Shown: one piece after another, positions 32,732 to 40,898 of the stretch
How positions within the stretch are numbered: the first letter of the stretch is position 1
Layout: every line of letters starts with the position of its first letter
Source: Palsa-504 sp963753225
GTDB lineage: Bacteria; Actinomycetota; Actinomycetes; Streptosporangiales; Streptosporangiaceae
Reading direction: 5' to 3'
NCBI GenBank assembly: GCA_963753225.1
Contig: CAVWBQ010000047.1
Coordinates: forward strand, 372,001-436,000
DNA: 64,000 nt
Program-made: the position numbers and the translations under genes
The notes under the pieces: generated by a model
Told to the model about the DNA's origin: nothing
Database searches by the model: none
Seen by the model: only the letters and a program-made list of their open reading frames with translations

Positions 32732-35095
32732 ATGAGAGTAACCGTGGCACGTGGCGCGTGGGCGTGGCTGGCCCGGCGGGTGGCGCTGCTCCTGTTCCTG
32801 GTGACGGCGGCGGGGCTGGCCGCGGGTGGCGCGGCCAAGCTGGTCGGTGCCGACCAGGCCGCCGACCTGCTCTGGCTCGGCGTAGCGGCCTGCGGGGTGG
32901 CCTACGCCTGCTGGGTCGCGGTGGCCGCCATCGCGCGCGGCCGACTCAGCGTGGACGTGATCGCCCTGCTGGCACTGGCCGGGGCGATCGCGGTGGACGA
33001 ACTGCTCGCCGCGGCGGTGATCAGCGTGATGCTGGCCAGCGGGCGCGCGCTGGAGGACTGGGCGGCCTACCGCGCGCGGCACGACCTGAGCGCGCTGCTG
33101 GCCCGGGCGCCGCGCATCGCCCGGCGCTACCGGGACGGATCGCTGGAGACCGTGCCGCTGGACGAGGTCGTGGCCGGTGACCTGCTGCTCGTCGCGGCGG
33201 GCGACGTCATCCCCGTGGACGGCACGCTGGCCGCCGACGCCGCGGTGCTGGACGAGTCCGCGCTCACCGGGGAGGCCCTGCCGGTCCAGCACGCCCGGGG
33301 TGACGCGCTGCGCAGCGGTACCGTCAACGCGGCCGGGCCGTTCGACCTGCGGGCCACGACCAGCGCGGCGGACAGCACCTACGCCGGCATCGTCCGCCTG
33401 GTCAGCGAGGCGGAGAGCACCCAGGCGCCGTTCGTCCGGCTCGCCGACCGGTACGCCCTGTGGTTCCTGCCGCTGAGCCTGGCCGTGGCCGGGGTGGCGT
33501 GGGGGCTGGGCGGCGCGGCCCGCGCGGTGGCCGTCCTGGTCGTCGCCACGCCCTGCCCGCTCATCCTCGCCGCGCCGGTCGCCCTGGTCTCCGGCCTGTC
33601 GGCTGCGGCGCGCCGCGGAATCGTGGTGAAGAACGGCGGGGTGCTCGAGCGCCTGGCCCGGTGCACCACCGTGCTGCTGGACAAGACCGGGACGCTCACC
33701 GTCGGCCGGCCCGCCGTGACGGCCATCGTGCCCGCCGGAGCCCCGCCGAATAAGACACTGGCGCCGGAGGAGATCCTGCGCCTCGCCGCCTCGCTGGACC
33801 AGGCCTCCGGGCACGTCCTGGCGACCGCGGTCGTCCGCGCGGCGGCCGAACGCGGCTGCCCGCTCGACCAGCCCGCGGACGTGACCGAGCAGCCAGGCCA
33901 GGGCATCGCGGGGACGGTCGCGGGGCGCCGGGTCAGGCTCGGCCGGGCCGACTGGGCCGGGGTCAGCGGCACGCCGCCGTGGGTCAGGGCCGTGCGCCGG
34001 CGGGCCTGGCTGGACGGCGCGCTCACCGTGTTCGTCGCCGTCGACGGCACGCCCGCGGGCGCGCTCCTGCTCGAGGACCGGATCCGGCCGGACGCCCGGC
34101 AGACGATCCGCGCGCTGCGCCGTGGCGGCATCACCCGGATCGTGCTCGCCACCGGCGACCGGGCCGAGGCGGCCAGCGCCGTCGGCGCGCTGACCGGAGT
34201 CGACGAGGTGCTCGCGGAGCTGACGCCAGAGGCCAAGCTGGACGCGGTGCGCCGGGAGCAGCGGCGCGCGGCCGTCATCATGACCGGTGACGGGATCAAC
34301 GACGCACCCGCCCTGGCGCTGGCCGACGTCGGCGTGGCCATGGGCGCCCGGGGATCCACCGCCTCGTCCGAGGCCGCCGACGCGGTGCTGACCGTCGACC
34401 ACCTCGGCCGCCTCGGTGAGGCGGCGACGCTGGCCCGCCGGACCAGGCGGATTGCCTTGCAGAGCGTGCTGGTCGGGATGGGCCTGTCGCTGGCCGCGAT
34501 GGGCGTGGCCGCGGCCGGGCTCCTCCCGGCGGTGTGGGGGGCGCTGCTGCAGGAAGGCATCGACGTGGCCGTCATCCTCAACGCGCTGCGCGCGCTGCGG
34601 CCGGTAGCCACCGCTGCGCCGCTGACCCCCGCGGACGCCGCCCTCACCCAGCGGTTCCGCGCCGAGCACCAGGTCATCCGGACAGACATCGACCAGCTGC
34701 GGACAGCCGCCGACGCGCTCACCACCGACCCGCTCGCCGAGCCCGCCGCGATGGCCCTGGTCCGCCAGGTGCATGCCCTGCTCACCGGCGAGATCTGGGC
34801 GCACGAGAGCGCCGAGGAGGCGGACCTGTACCCGGCCCTGAACCGGCTGCTCGGCGGGGCCGACCCGACCGCGACCATGAGCAGGGCGCACGCCGAGATC
34901 GCCTTCCAGATCGCCCGCCTCGGCCGGCTCATCGCGGACATCGGCGACCGGGTCCCCGACGAGACGGACATCGCCGATCTCCGTGGCATCCTGTACGGCC
35001 TGCACGCGATCCTCCGGCTGCACACGATGCAGGAGGACGAGGCGTACCTGTCGCTCGGCGACGACGCGGAAACAGTAGGAGGAGGCAGAGCATGA
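32732..35095 (+). CDS. P1B-type metal ATPase fused to a C-terminal hemerythrin-like domain
   Basis: A 787-residue membrane pump. It has membrane segments at about residues 17-100 and 240-285, an actuator domain (TGE at 179-181), the intramembrane metal motif TPCPL (273-277), phosphorylation motif DKTGTLT with Asp317, GDGINDAPA, and C-terminal membrane helices to about residue 610. The usual SEHP motif reads SGHVLA, so nucleotide-domain details differ. A hemerythrin-like domain follows (about 620-780) with EHQVIRTDI, HESAEEADLY, RAHAEIAF and HAILRLHTMQEDE, which supply the expected His and Glu ligands of a di-iron site. This could gate metal export by O2 or iron. Start ATG 32732; the ORF is open further upstream but the box at 32683 argues against that. 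Metal specificity is unknown. Confidence 0.87.
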   Translation: MRVTVARGAWAWLARRVALLLFLVTAAGLAAGGAAKLVGADQAADLLWLGVAACGVAYACWVAVAAIARGRLSVDVIALLALAGAIAVDELLAAAVISVMLASGRALEDWAAYRARHDLSALLARAPRIARRYRDGSLETVPLDEVVAGDLLLVAAGDVIPVDGTLAADAAVLDESALTGEALPVQHARGDALRSGTVNAAGPFDLRATTSAADSTYAGIVRLVSEAESTQAPFVRLADRYALWFLPLSLAVAGVAWGLGGAARAVAVLVVATPCPLILAAPVALVSGLSAAARRGIVVKNGGVLERLARCTTVLLDKTGTLTVGRPAVTAIVPAGAPPNKTLAPEEILRLAASLDQASGHVLATAVVRAAAERGCPLDQPADVTEQPGQGIAGTVAGRRVRLGRADWAGVSGTPPWVRAVRRRAWLDGALTVFVAVDGTPAGALLLEDRIRPDARQTIRALRRGGITRIVLATGDRAEAASAVGALTGVDEVLAELTPEAKLDAVRREQRRAAVIMTGDGINDAPALALADVGVAMGARGSTASSEAADAVLTVDHLGRLGEAATLARRTRRIALQSVLVGMGLSLAAMGVAAAGLLPAVWGALLQEGIDVAVILNALRALRPVATAAPLTPADAALTQRFRAEHQVIRTDIDQLRTAADALTTDPLAEPAAMALVRQVHALLTGEIWAHESAEEADLYPALNRLLGGADPTATMSRAHAEIAFQIARLGRLIADIGDRVPDETDIADLRGILYGLHAILRLHTMQEDEAYLSLGDDAETVGGGRA

Positions 35096-35733
35096 GCAAG
35101 CGCACGCGAGCCACGGCCTTCGGGGCCGCGGCCACCGCCCTGGCGGCCGGACTGGGGGCCTATCCCGTTTTCTTCCGGCGCCAGTGCCTGACCTGGGGCG
35201 CCCGGCCCGACGAGGTGTCGGGAAAGCTGCCCGGTGACGAACTGCTCCCCCGCGCCGGCATCGTGGCCACGCGGGCGATCACGATCGACGCGCCGCCCGC
35301 CGCGATCTGGCCGTGGCTGGTGCAGATGGGCAGCGGGCGCGGCGGCGTCTACACCTACGACTGGATCGAGAACCTGTTCGGCCTGGACATGCACAGCACG
35401 CGCCGGATCCTGCCGCAGTACCAGAGCGTCAAGGTCGGCGACGAGTTCCCGCTGGGTCCCGGCCGGCCGACGATGCGGGTCGCCGTCCTCGACCCCGAGC
35501 GGACGTTCACGCTCCGGTTCGCCGACGGGAACTGGGTGTGGATCTTCGCGCTGTCCGCCGAGGACGGGCACACCAGGCTGATCAGCCGGAACCGGATCGC
35601 GGCGGCGGAGGCGTGGCCGGCGCGCTTGTTCGGCATGCTGGTCATGGAGCCTGGCAGCCTGATCATGGAGCGCAAGATGCTGCTCGGCATCAAGGAGCGC
35701 GCCGAGGCTCTGGCCTGCCAGCAGCCGGCGTAG
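35092..35733 (+). CDS. SRPBCC-fold protein with N-terminal membrane anchor
   Basis: A 213-residue protein. An N-terminal hydrophobic stretch (ATAFGAAATALAAGLGAYPV) precedes a START/Bet v1-like domain (about 55-205, with TIDAPPAAIWPWLVQMG and GVYTYDWIENLFGLDMHST). Such domains bind hydrophobic ligands. Its ATG overlaps the ATPase stop (ATGA) behind AGGAGG, so it is co-translated with the pump. The ligand is not predictable. Confidence 0.8.
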   Translation: MSKRTRATAFGAAATALAAGLGAYPVFFRRQCLTWGARPDEVSGKLPGDELLPRAGIVATRAITIDAPPAAIWPWLVQMGSGRGGVYTYDWIENLFGLDMHSTRRILPQYQSVKVGDEFPLGPGRPTMRVAVLDPERTFTLRFADGNWVWIFALSAEDGHTRLISRNRIAAAEAWPARLFGMLVMEPGSLIMERKMLLGIKERAEALACQQPA

Positions 35734-35781
35734 GCCGCGGTCCTTCACGTAGCCGTCACGTTCTCCTCGTACAGTGCGCCC

Positions 35782-36444
35782 GTGAGTGCGGAGGGCCACG
35801 ACGATATCTGGCTGCCCGGCCGCCCTGCGCAACAGCCAGCGCGACGGGCGGAGCGGCGGGCCGATGCGGGCGTGGCCGCCAACGCCCGCCTGACGGCGTC
35901 CAACGCGGTCGTGCTGCTGGTGCTGCTGGCGGCCGAGGGCGTGACGATCCTGCGCGTCCGCGAGCTGCTGACGCCGCACGTGTTCATCGGCATGGTGCTC
36001 GTCCCGCCGGTGCTGCTCAAGGTGGCCAGCACCGGCTGGCGGTTCGCCCGCTACTACCGCGGCGCCCCGGCCTACCGGCGCAAGGGGCCGCCGCCATTGC
36101 TGTTGCGCCTGCTCGGCCCGGCTGTGGTGATCCTCACCGTCGTGCTGCTGGCCAGCGGCGTGGGGTTGCTCCTGGCGGGCCCCTCGTGGCTGCCGCTGCT
36201 GCTCACGGTGCACAAGGCCAGCTTCGTGCTGTGGTTCGGCGCCATGACCATCCATGTGCTCGGCCACCTGGGCGAGGTGTTCCGGCTGGCTCCCAGGGAC
36301 TGGCTGCGGCGGACACGGCGGGACGTTACCGGGGCCGCCCCGCGGCAGTGGCTGATCGCCGCCAGCCTGGTAGTCGGCGCCATGCTCGGGTTTCTCCTTC
36401 TCAGCCACGTGGGTCACTGGCTGACCGTGAGGCCCGGAGGGTAA
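35782..36444 (+). CDS. Four-TM membrane protein, possibly b-type cytochrome-like
   Basis: A 220-residue protein from GTG 35782. Four hydrophobic segments are seen at about residues 40-60, 65-85, 110-160 (two) and 190-210. Histidines lie at TPHVFIGMVL, VHKASFVLWFGAMTIHVLGH and LLSHVGHW, in or near membrane segments as in di-haem cytochrome b-type proteins. No family is recognised with certainty. It lies three bases before the DoxX-Rieske gene, so the two probably form a membrane redox unit in which this protein would take electrons to or from the Rieske centre. This is inference. Confidence 0.65.
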   Translation: MSAEGHDDIWLPGRPAQQPARRAERRADAGVAANARLTASNAVVLLVLLAAEGVTILRVRELLTPHVFIGMVLVPPVLLKVASTGWRFARYYRGAPAYRRKGPPPLLLRLLGPAVVILTVVLLASGVGLLLAGPSWLPLLLTVHKASFVLWFGAMTIHVLGHLGEVFRLAPRDWLRRTRRDVTGAAPRQWLIAASLVVGAMLGFLLLSHVGHWLTVRPGG

Positions 36445-36447
36445 CGG

Positions 36448-37485
36448 GTGGGATCCAAGCCGGTTCTGGCGTCGTCGGGGCCGTACCTGCTCGGCCGCGC
36501 ATTGCTCCCGCTGCGTGCCTTCCTCGGGTTCACGTTCTGCTTCGCCGGCCTGCAGAAGCTGGCCAACCCCAGGTTCTTCGACGCCGCCGACCCGGCCTCG
36601 ATCCAGTCCCAGCTGGCGGGCGCCGCCCGCCGCAGCCCGGTCCACGCGCTGATCTCGCCGCTCGCCCACGTCGCGGTCCCGCTCGGCGTCCTCATCGCGT
36701 TCGGCGAGCTGGCGGTGGGCGTGGGCACCCTGCTCGGGCTCAAGGCCCGGCTGGCCGCGGCCGGGGGCCTCGCGCTGTCCGTGATGCTGTTCCTGACGGT
36801 CAGCTTTCACTCGGCTCCGTACTACACCGGGGCGGACATCGTGTTCGTGTTCGCCTGGACGCCGCTGCTGCTGGCCGGCTCCGGCTCGGTCCTGTCCCTG
36901 GACGCGGCCATCACGGACTGGGTGGCTAACCAGCCTGGCCCCGGGCGGAGAGCCAGCCGCCGCGAGGTTGTGCTCGGCGGCACCGTGACCGCCGCGGTCG
37001 CGGCCATGACCCTGGTGGTCGGCGGCCTGGCCGCCGGGCTGGGACGACTGGCCGGAGGCACCGCGGGCCAGCAGGACGGGCCGAGCCTCCAGCCCGGCGC
37101 CGGCCCCGCTCAGACCGCCACGGTCAGGCCGCGCCATCGGGCCACAGCCAGGCCGGGCCAGCCAGCCAAGGCCCCGCCCGGCACGGCCATCGGCCCGGCC
37201 AGCGGCGTGCCCGTCGGCCAGGCCGCCTCCTTCACCGATCCGGCCACGGGCGATCCGTCCATCGTGATCCGGCCGAGCGCCGGCACGTTCGTGGCCTTCG
37301 ACGCGGTATGCCCGCACGCAGGCTGCACGGTCGGCTACGACCCCGGGCAGAAGGTGATCGCCTGCCCGTGCCATGGCTCGCAGTTCAACGCCGGCACCGG
37401 CGCGGTCGAGATCGGCCCGGCGACGTCCGGGCTAACGAAGATCGCGATCGCCGAAGGACCGAACGGGCAGCTGTACGTCACCTGA
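36448..37485 (+). CDS. DoxX-like membrane domain fused to a Rieske [2Fe-2S] domain
   Basis: A 345-residue protein from GTG 36448 behind GGAGG. Residues about 15-155 are a four-TM DoxX/DoxD-like domain (PLRAFLGFTFCFAGLQKLAN). A fifth membrane segment follows (REVVLGGTVTAAVAAMTLVV), preceded by RRASRRE, a twin-arginine-like stretch. A Pro/Ala-rich linker leads to a Rieske domain (about 245-345) with CPHAGC and CPCHGSQF, the intact cluster-binding Cys-His pairs. DoxD is the small subunit of thiosulfate:quinone oxidoreductase. The fusion suggests quinone-linked sulfur or thiol electron transfer at the membrane. It lies upstream of the sulfide cluster at 39.3 kb. Confidence 0.85.
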   Translation: MGSKPVLASSGPYLLGRALLPLRAFLGFTFCFAGLQKLANPRFFDAADPASIQSQLAGAARRSPVHALISPLAHVAVPLGVLIAFGELAVGVGTLLGLKARLAAAGGLALSVMLFLTVSFHSAPYYTGADIVFVFAWTPLLLAGSGSVLSLDAAITDWVANQPGPGRRASRREVVLGGTVTAAVAAMTLVVGGLAAGLGRLAGGTAGQQDGPSLQPGAGPAQTATVRPRHRATARPGQPAKAPPGTAIGPASGVPVGQAASFTDPATGDPSIVIRPSAGTFVAFDAVCPHAGCTVGYDPGQKVIACPCHGSQFNAGTGAVEIGPATSGLTKIAIAEGPNGQLYVT

Positions 37486-37946
37486 GCCGGCGGCCCGAGG
37501 CCAGGTAATCCCTGCTCAGCCTCGAGGCACCGCTTCATGCCGGTCCAGATCGCCCGCTCCTGGCGCCGTCCGATCCGGCCGATCACCGGGCTGAGCAGCC
37601 GGCTCGCACCCTTCGGCCGGACAACCCACGCCCAGCGCATCCTCGTCCCGCCGGGCACCGGCTCGAAGTTCAGCGTCCCGACGATGTCCGCTTGGGCCAT
37701 CGTGGTGCGGGAGGCCAGCCAGGCGGGCCGGTGGTAGCGGGTCAGCTCGCAGCGCATCTCGGTGGGCTGCCCCATAGCCCGCACGGCCGAGCGGAACACC
37801 GTCCCCTGCCCGACCGGGCCGCCGGTGACCTTCTGCGCGCGGACCATCCGCGGGTTGTACCGCGGCTCGTTCCGCTGGTCGGCCGCGAAATCGAACACCT
37901 GCGCGGCTGGACGGGCGATGATGATCTCGCCCTCAATGAAGGTCAT
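37335..37946 (-). CDS. SRPBCC-fold protein (polyketide cyclase/dehydrase-like)
   Basis: A 203-residue ORF. Residues 1 to about 145 are a clear SRPBCC domain (MTFIEGEIIIARPAAQVFDF, RWAWVVRPKGASRLLSPVIG). The last 50 residues are antisense to the Rieske coding region, and the ORF overlaps that gene tail-to-tail by 151 bases. The domain proper ends before that, so the natural stop was probably lost. The ATG at 37946 has weak GAGGTG upstream. Ligand unknown. Confidence 0.75.
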   Translation of the reverse strand: MTFIEGEIIIARPAAQVFDFAADQRNEPRYNPRMVRAQKVTGGPVGQGTVFRSAVRAMGQPTEMRCELTRYHRPAWLASRTTMAQADIVGTLNFEPVPGGTRMRWAWVVRPKGASRLLSPVIGRIGRRQERAIWTGMKRCLEAEQGLPGLGPPAQVTYSCPFGPSAIAIFVSPDVAGPISTAPVPALNCEPWHGQAITFCPGS

Positions 37947-37985
37947 GTCACACCTCCGGCGTCTCGGTGCAGTCTGGGTGCAGTC

Positions 37986-38234
37986 TCAGCGCAGCCGGGC
38001 CGCGAGGGCCTCGGCGCGCTTGCGCAGCTCGGGCAGGAACGGTTCGTCCACGGTCCGCTCCATGACGGCGGCCAGGGCCGCCACGACGGACGCGAGCTCG
38101 GCGAGGTCCTTACCCGGCTCCTCGACGGTGATCTTGGAGAAGGGAAGGGCCAGGTTCACCTTGGTCAGCGGGGTCACGATGGCGGGCATGGGACGTGTCC
38201 GCGGCGGCGTGCCTGCGTTTTCCTGTCCGGCCAT
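37986..38234 (-). CDS. Small hypothetical protein
   Basis: An 82-residue protein from ATG 38234 with AGGAG nine bases upstream. The C-terminal part (ELASVVAALAAVMERTVDEP, then FLPELRKRAEALAARLR) is helical and looks conserved. It lies 40 bases upstream of the SRPBCC gene in the same direction. No function is recognised. Confidence 0.6.
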   Translation of the reverse strand: MAGQENAGTPPRTRPMPAIVTPLTKVNLALPFSKITVEEPGKDLAELASVVAALAAVMERTVDEPFLPELRKRAEALAARLR

Positions 38235-38387
38235 CTCACTCAGCTCCTGTCAGCGGATGTCGCAGGATTCGGGCACGGTGCCCACCTCCTGCTGTCACGC
38301 TAAGTAGCCGGCAGCGAGCCGGCCAGAGCCGAACGTCACTGGCCAGCGTGCCCAAGGCCCCACCCGGGCCCATCGGGCCTGGTGGCC

Positions 38388-38401
38388 GGGACCATCTGCC
38401 C
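38388..38401. promoter_or_regulatory. DosR-like box before the split membrane protein
   Basis: GGGACCATCTGCCC keeps both half-sites GGGACC and GCCC. It lies about 71 bases before ATG 38472, and the palindrome GGGCCCATCGGGCC at about 38366 lies beside it. Confidence 0.5.
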
Positions 38402-38471
38402 TACCTGGCCGTCTCGGCCAGAGCCAGGCTGAACGTGCCTTGGTGTCAGCCGATGTGAGCGGGTGAGGGCG

Positions 38472-38753
38472 ATGGCGATCGAGGTGTCACGACCGGCCCA
38501 TGTGATGGGCGGACCCGGCCGGAGCCGGGCCGGCGCGCTGCTGCGGCAGGCGGACGTGGCCGCGTTCGGGGCGCTGTTCTCAGCGCGTACGCCAGTGAGG
38601 GGAATTGCCGTCTATATGTGGACGGCGGTGGCCCTGAACGCGGCCGCCTGGCTGGCCAGGATCATCCCGGCCGTCGCTCGCGGCGGGGCGCCCGGGTACC
38701 TACGCGGCACCGGGCTGACCGTAAACGTGGTGTACGTCCAGGACCTCGCGTGA
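38472..38753 (+). CDS. Membrane protein, 5' part of a probably split gene
   Basis: A 93-residue ORF starting MAIEVSRPAHV, with one hydrophobic segment (YMWTAVALNAAAWLARIIPA) and the loop YLRGTGLTVNVVYVQDLA just before its stop. It looks like a fragment because a membrane protein would continue after VYVQDLA. The next ORF starts in another frame at the GTGA overlap and carries the remaining membrane segments. Either a frameshift split one gene, or they are two coupled genes. No function recognised. Confidence 0.5.
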   Translation: MAIEVSRPAHVMGGPGRSRAGALLRQADVAAFGALFSARTPVRGIAVYMWTAVALNAAAWLARIIPAVARGGAPGYLRGTGLTVNVVYVQDLA

Positions 38754-39256
38754 TCGGCCTGATCCCGGCCGGCCTGCTGCTGCACGGCCTGTCCGGCGGC
38801 GTTAACGGCGTCACCGCGGCGCCCCGGCCGCCGGCCGCGGCCCGGCGCGGCTGGCATCCCTGGACCCTGGCCGTCCTGGACGGCCTGACCGGCGCGGCCG
38901 CGGTGTACGGCGGTGCCGGGCTGATCCGGGACGGGTTCGGCATGCCGGATGGCTGGCTGGCGGGCACGCCGCTCACCGGGTGGGTGCTGCCCGGCGTCGC
39001 GCTGCTGATCGGGGTGGCCGTCCCGCAGCTTGCCGCCGCTGCGCTGATCGGCGCCGGCGCCCGGCCCGGGCTGGCCGCCGGGTACCTGGCCGGCCTGCTG
39101 CTGGTGGCCTGGATCGCGGTGCAGTTGCTGATCCTGCGGCGGTACTTCTTCCTGCAGCCGGTCATCGCGGGCATCGGCGCCGCCGAGGTCCTGCTCGCCT
39201 GGCGGTGGCACCGGTCCGGGAGGTTCGTCACCAGGTCCGGGGACCAACGCCCCTGA
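38750..39256 (+). CDS. Membrane protein, 3' part of a probably split gene
   Basis: A 168-residue ORF from GTG 38750. Hydrophobic spans (LIPAGLLLHGLSGGVNGVTA, LTGWVLPGVALLIGVAVPQL, YLAGLLLVAWIAVQLLILRR, FLQPVIAGIGAAEVLLAW) give four to five membrane segments. Its start overlaps the stop of the previous ORF. See that entry for the split-gene interpretation. It ends 33 bases before the sulfide:quinone reductase gene. Confidence 0.6.
   Translation: MIGLIPAGLLLHGLSGGVNGVTAAPRPPAAARRGWHPWTLAVLDGLTGAAAVYGGAGLIRDGFGMPDGWLAGTPLTGWVLPGVALLIGVAVPQLAAAALIGAGARPGLAAGYLAGLLLVAWIAVQLLILRRYFFLQPVIAGIGAAEVLLAWRWHRSGRFVTRSGDQRP
39240..39253. promoter_or_regulatory. DosR-like box upstream of the sulfur cluster
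   Basis: GGGACCAACGCCCC keeps GGGACC and GCCC with one extra C. It lies 36 bases before ATG 39289 and overlaps the end of the preceding membrane gene. Confidence 0.5.
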
Positions 39257-39288
39257 CGTTTTGAGTGCTCCCTGGCGAGATTAACGGC

Positions 39289-40701
39289 ATGAAACGGATC
39301 GTCATCCTCGGTGGCGGCACCGGCGGGACGCTGCTCGCGAACCGGCTGCGGCGGGCTTACCGCCCGGAGGCCGCCAACATCGTCGTGGTGGACCGCGACG
39401 ACGCCCACGTGTACCAGCCCGGGCTGCTGTTCGTCCCGTTCGGGCGGGCCGAGGTGCGGCAGCTGACCCGCCCGCGCTGGCGGCAGCTCCGCTCCGGCAT
39501 CACCTACTGCCAGGCCAGGATCGACCACGTCGACGTCGAAGAGGACCGGGTGTACCTGACGAACGGGAACACGCTGGTCTACGACGTCCTCGTCGTGGCG
39601 ACCGGTGCGCAGCTGCTGCCGGAGGAGACCGACGGGCTGACCGGGCCCGGGTGGCAGCGGGACGTCTTCACCTTCTACACCCCCGAGGGCGCCGAGGCGC
39701 TGCGCCAGGCGCTGGACCGGTTCACCGGCGGCCGCCTGGTCGTCGGCATCGTGGACATGCCGATCAAGTGCCCGGTCGCGCCGCTAGAGTTCTGCTTTCT
39801 CGCCGATGACTACTTCCGCCGTCGCGGCATCAGGGACCGGGTGGACCTCACCTACGTCACGCCGCTGGACGGCGCGTTCACCAAGCCGGTGGCCAGCCGC
39901 CAGCTCGGCGGCCTGCTGGCCGCCAAGGGCATCGAACTGGTGACCGAGTTCAGCACCGGTACCGTGCAGGCCACGGGCGAGCCGGGCGCCGGAGGCCGCA
40001 TGGTCTCCTACGACGAGCGCGAGGTGCCCTTCGACCTGGCCGTGATCGTCCCGCTGCACGGCGGGGCCGGCTACGTCGGCCGCTCGCCCGGCCTCGGCGA
40101 CGAGCTCGGCTTCATCCCGGTCGACCCGCACACCTTGCAGGCGAAGGTCAAGCCGAACGTGTTCGCCCTCGGCGACGCCACCGACCTGCCCGCCTCCAAG
40201 GCCGGATCGGTCGCGCACTTCGAAGGCGAGGTGCTGGCCGGCAATGTGCACCGGTTCCTGGCCGACGAGCCGCTGGCCGCGTCCTACGACGGGCACACCA
40301 ACTGCTTCATCGAAACGGGCGGCGGCCGGGCGCTGCTGATCGACTTCAACTACGACACCGAGCCGCTGACCGGTCACTTTCCCGGTCGGCTGGGGCTGCC
40401 GCTGCTCAAGCCGTCCCGCCTGAACCACCTCGGCAAGCTGGCCTTCGAGCAGCTCTACTGGCACGGCTTGCTCCCCGGCCACGACATCCCCGGCATCAGC
40501 CCGGCCATGCCGGTCCGGGGTAAGAACCGCCCGGCCGCCCCGGCCGGCAGCGGATTATCAAGGAGGCACCGGTCATGCCCACCGCCACCTACGCCGGCCA
40601 CGACGTGTCAGTCAACGACGAGGGATTCCTCACCGACCCGGGCCAGTGGACCGAGGAGATGGCCGCCCAGATCGCCAGGTCCGAGGGCATCAGCGAGCTG
40701 A
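39289..40701 (+). CDS. sqr: Sulfide:quinone oxidoreductase-like flavoprotein
   Basis: A 470-residue FAD protein: dinucleotide motif RIVILGGGTGGTLLANRL, VVVDRDDAHVYQPGLL, and the C-terminal FAD site VFALGDATDLPASKAGSVAH. Cys161 (MPIKCPVAPLEF) and Cys339 (GHTNCFIETG) sit where the two redox cysteines of sulfide:quinone reductases lie; Cys169 is additional. The enzyme should oxidise sulfide to polysulfide and reduce quinone at the membrane. The last 43 residues are read over the tusE start, so the ORF overlaps tusE by 127 bases. The SQR fold ends near GISPAMPVRGKN, and the tail is probably a read-through caused by a lost stop. It leads the cluster with tusE and dsrE2. Confidence 0.88.
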   Translation: MKRIVILGGGTGGTLLANRLRRAYRPEAANIVVVDRDDAHVYQPGLLFVPFGRAEVRQLTRPRWRQLRSGITYCQARIDHVDVEEDRVYLTNGNTLVYDVLVVATGAQLLPEETDGLTGPGWQRDVFTFYTPEGAEALRQALDRFTGGRLVVGIVDMPIKCPVAPLEFCFLADDYFRRRGIRDRVDLTYVTPLDGAFTKPVASRQLGGLLAAKGIELVTEFSTGTVQATGEPGAGGRMVSYDEREVPFDLAVIVPLHGGAGYVGRSPGLGDELGFIPVDPHTLQAKVKPNVFALGDATDLPASKAGSVAHFEGEVLAGNVHRFLADEPLAASYDGHTNCFIETGGGRALLIDFNYDTEPLTGHFPGRLGLPLLKPSRLNHLGKLAFEQLYWHGLLPGHDIPGISPAMPVRGKNRPAAPAGSGLSRRHRSCPPPPTPATTCQSTTRDSSPTRASGPRRWPPRSPGPRASAS

Positions 40702-40892
40702 CGCCGCGGCACTGGCAGGTCATCAGGTTCATGCGCGCCCAGTACCAGGCCAAGGGCACCGGCCCCACCGTGCGCGTCCTCGGCAAGACCTCCGGCGTGA
40801 CGGTCAAGGAGCTCTATCAGCTGTTCCCCAAGGGCCCCGCCAAGGTCGCCGCCAAGATCGCCGGCATCCCCAAGCCGCGCGGCTGCATCTGA
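40575..40892 (+). CDS. tusE: TusE/DsrC-family sulfur-carrier protein with a single C-terminal Cys
   Basis: A 105-residue protein with GFLTDPGQWTEEMAAQIARS, TPRHWQVIRFMR and the C-terminal PKPRGCI. The penultimate Cys104 is the sulfur-carrying cysteine of the family. DsrC proteins have a second Cys eleven residues earlier; here that position is Ala93, so this is the TusE-type single-Cys form. It should accept sulfur as persulfide and relay it. AAGGAGG precedes ATG 40575. It lies directly upstream of the DsrE2-like gene. Confidence 0.92.
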   Translation: MPTATYAGHDVSVNDEGFLTDPGQWTEEMAAQIARSEGISELTPRHWQVIRFMRAQYQAKGTGPTVRVLGKTSGVTVKELYQLFPKGPAKVAAKIAGIPKPRGCI

Positions 40893-40898
40893 AAGGAC

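Noticed and set aside
32423..35023. 866-codon minus-strand ORF
   Set aside because: Antisense to the P-type ATPase; no motif and biased composition.
33379..37374. Very long minus-strand ORF of about 1330 codons
   Set aside because: It is antisense to the ATPase, SRPBCC, membrane and Rieske genes, has no domains, and is rich in Arg/Pro/Ser/Ala. Long antisense frames are expected at this GC content.
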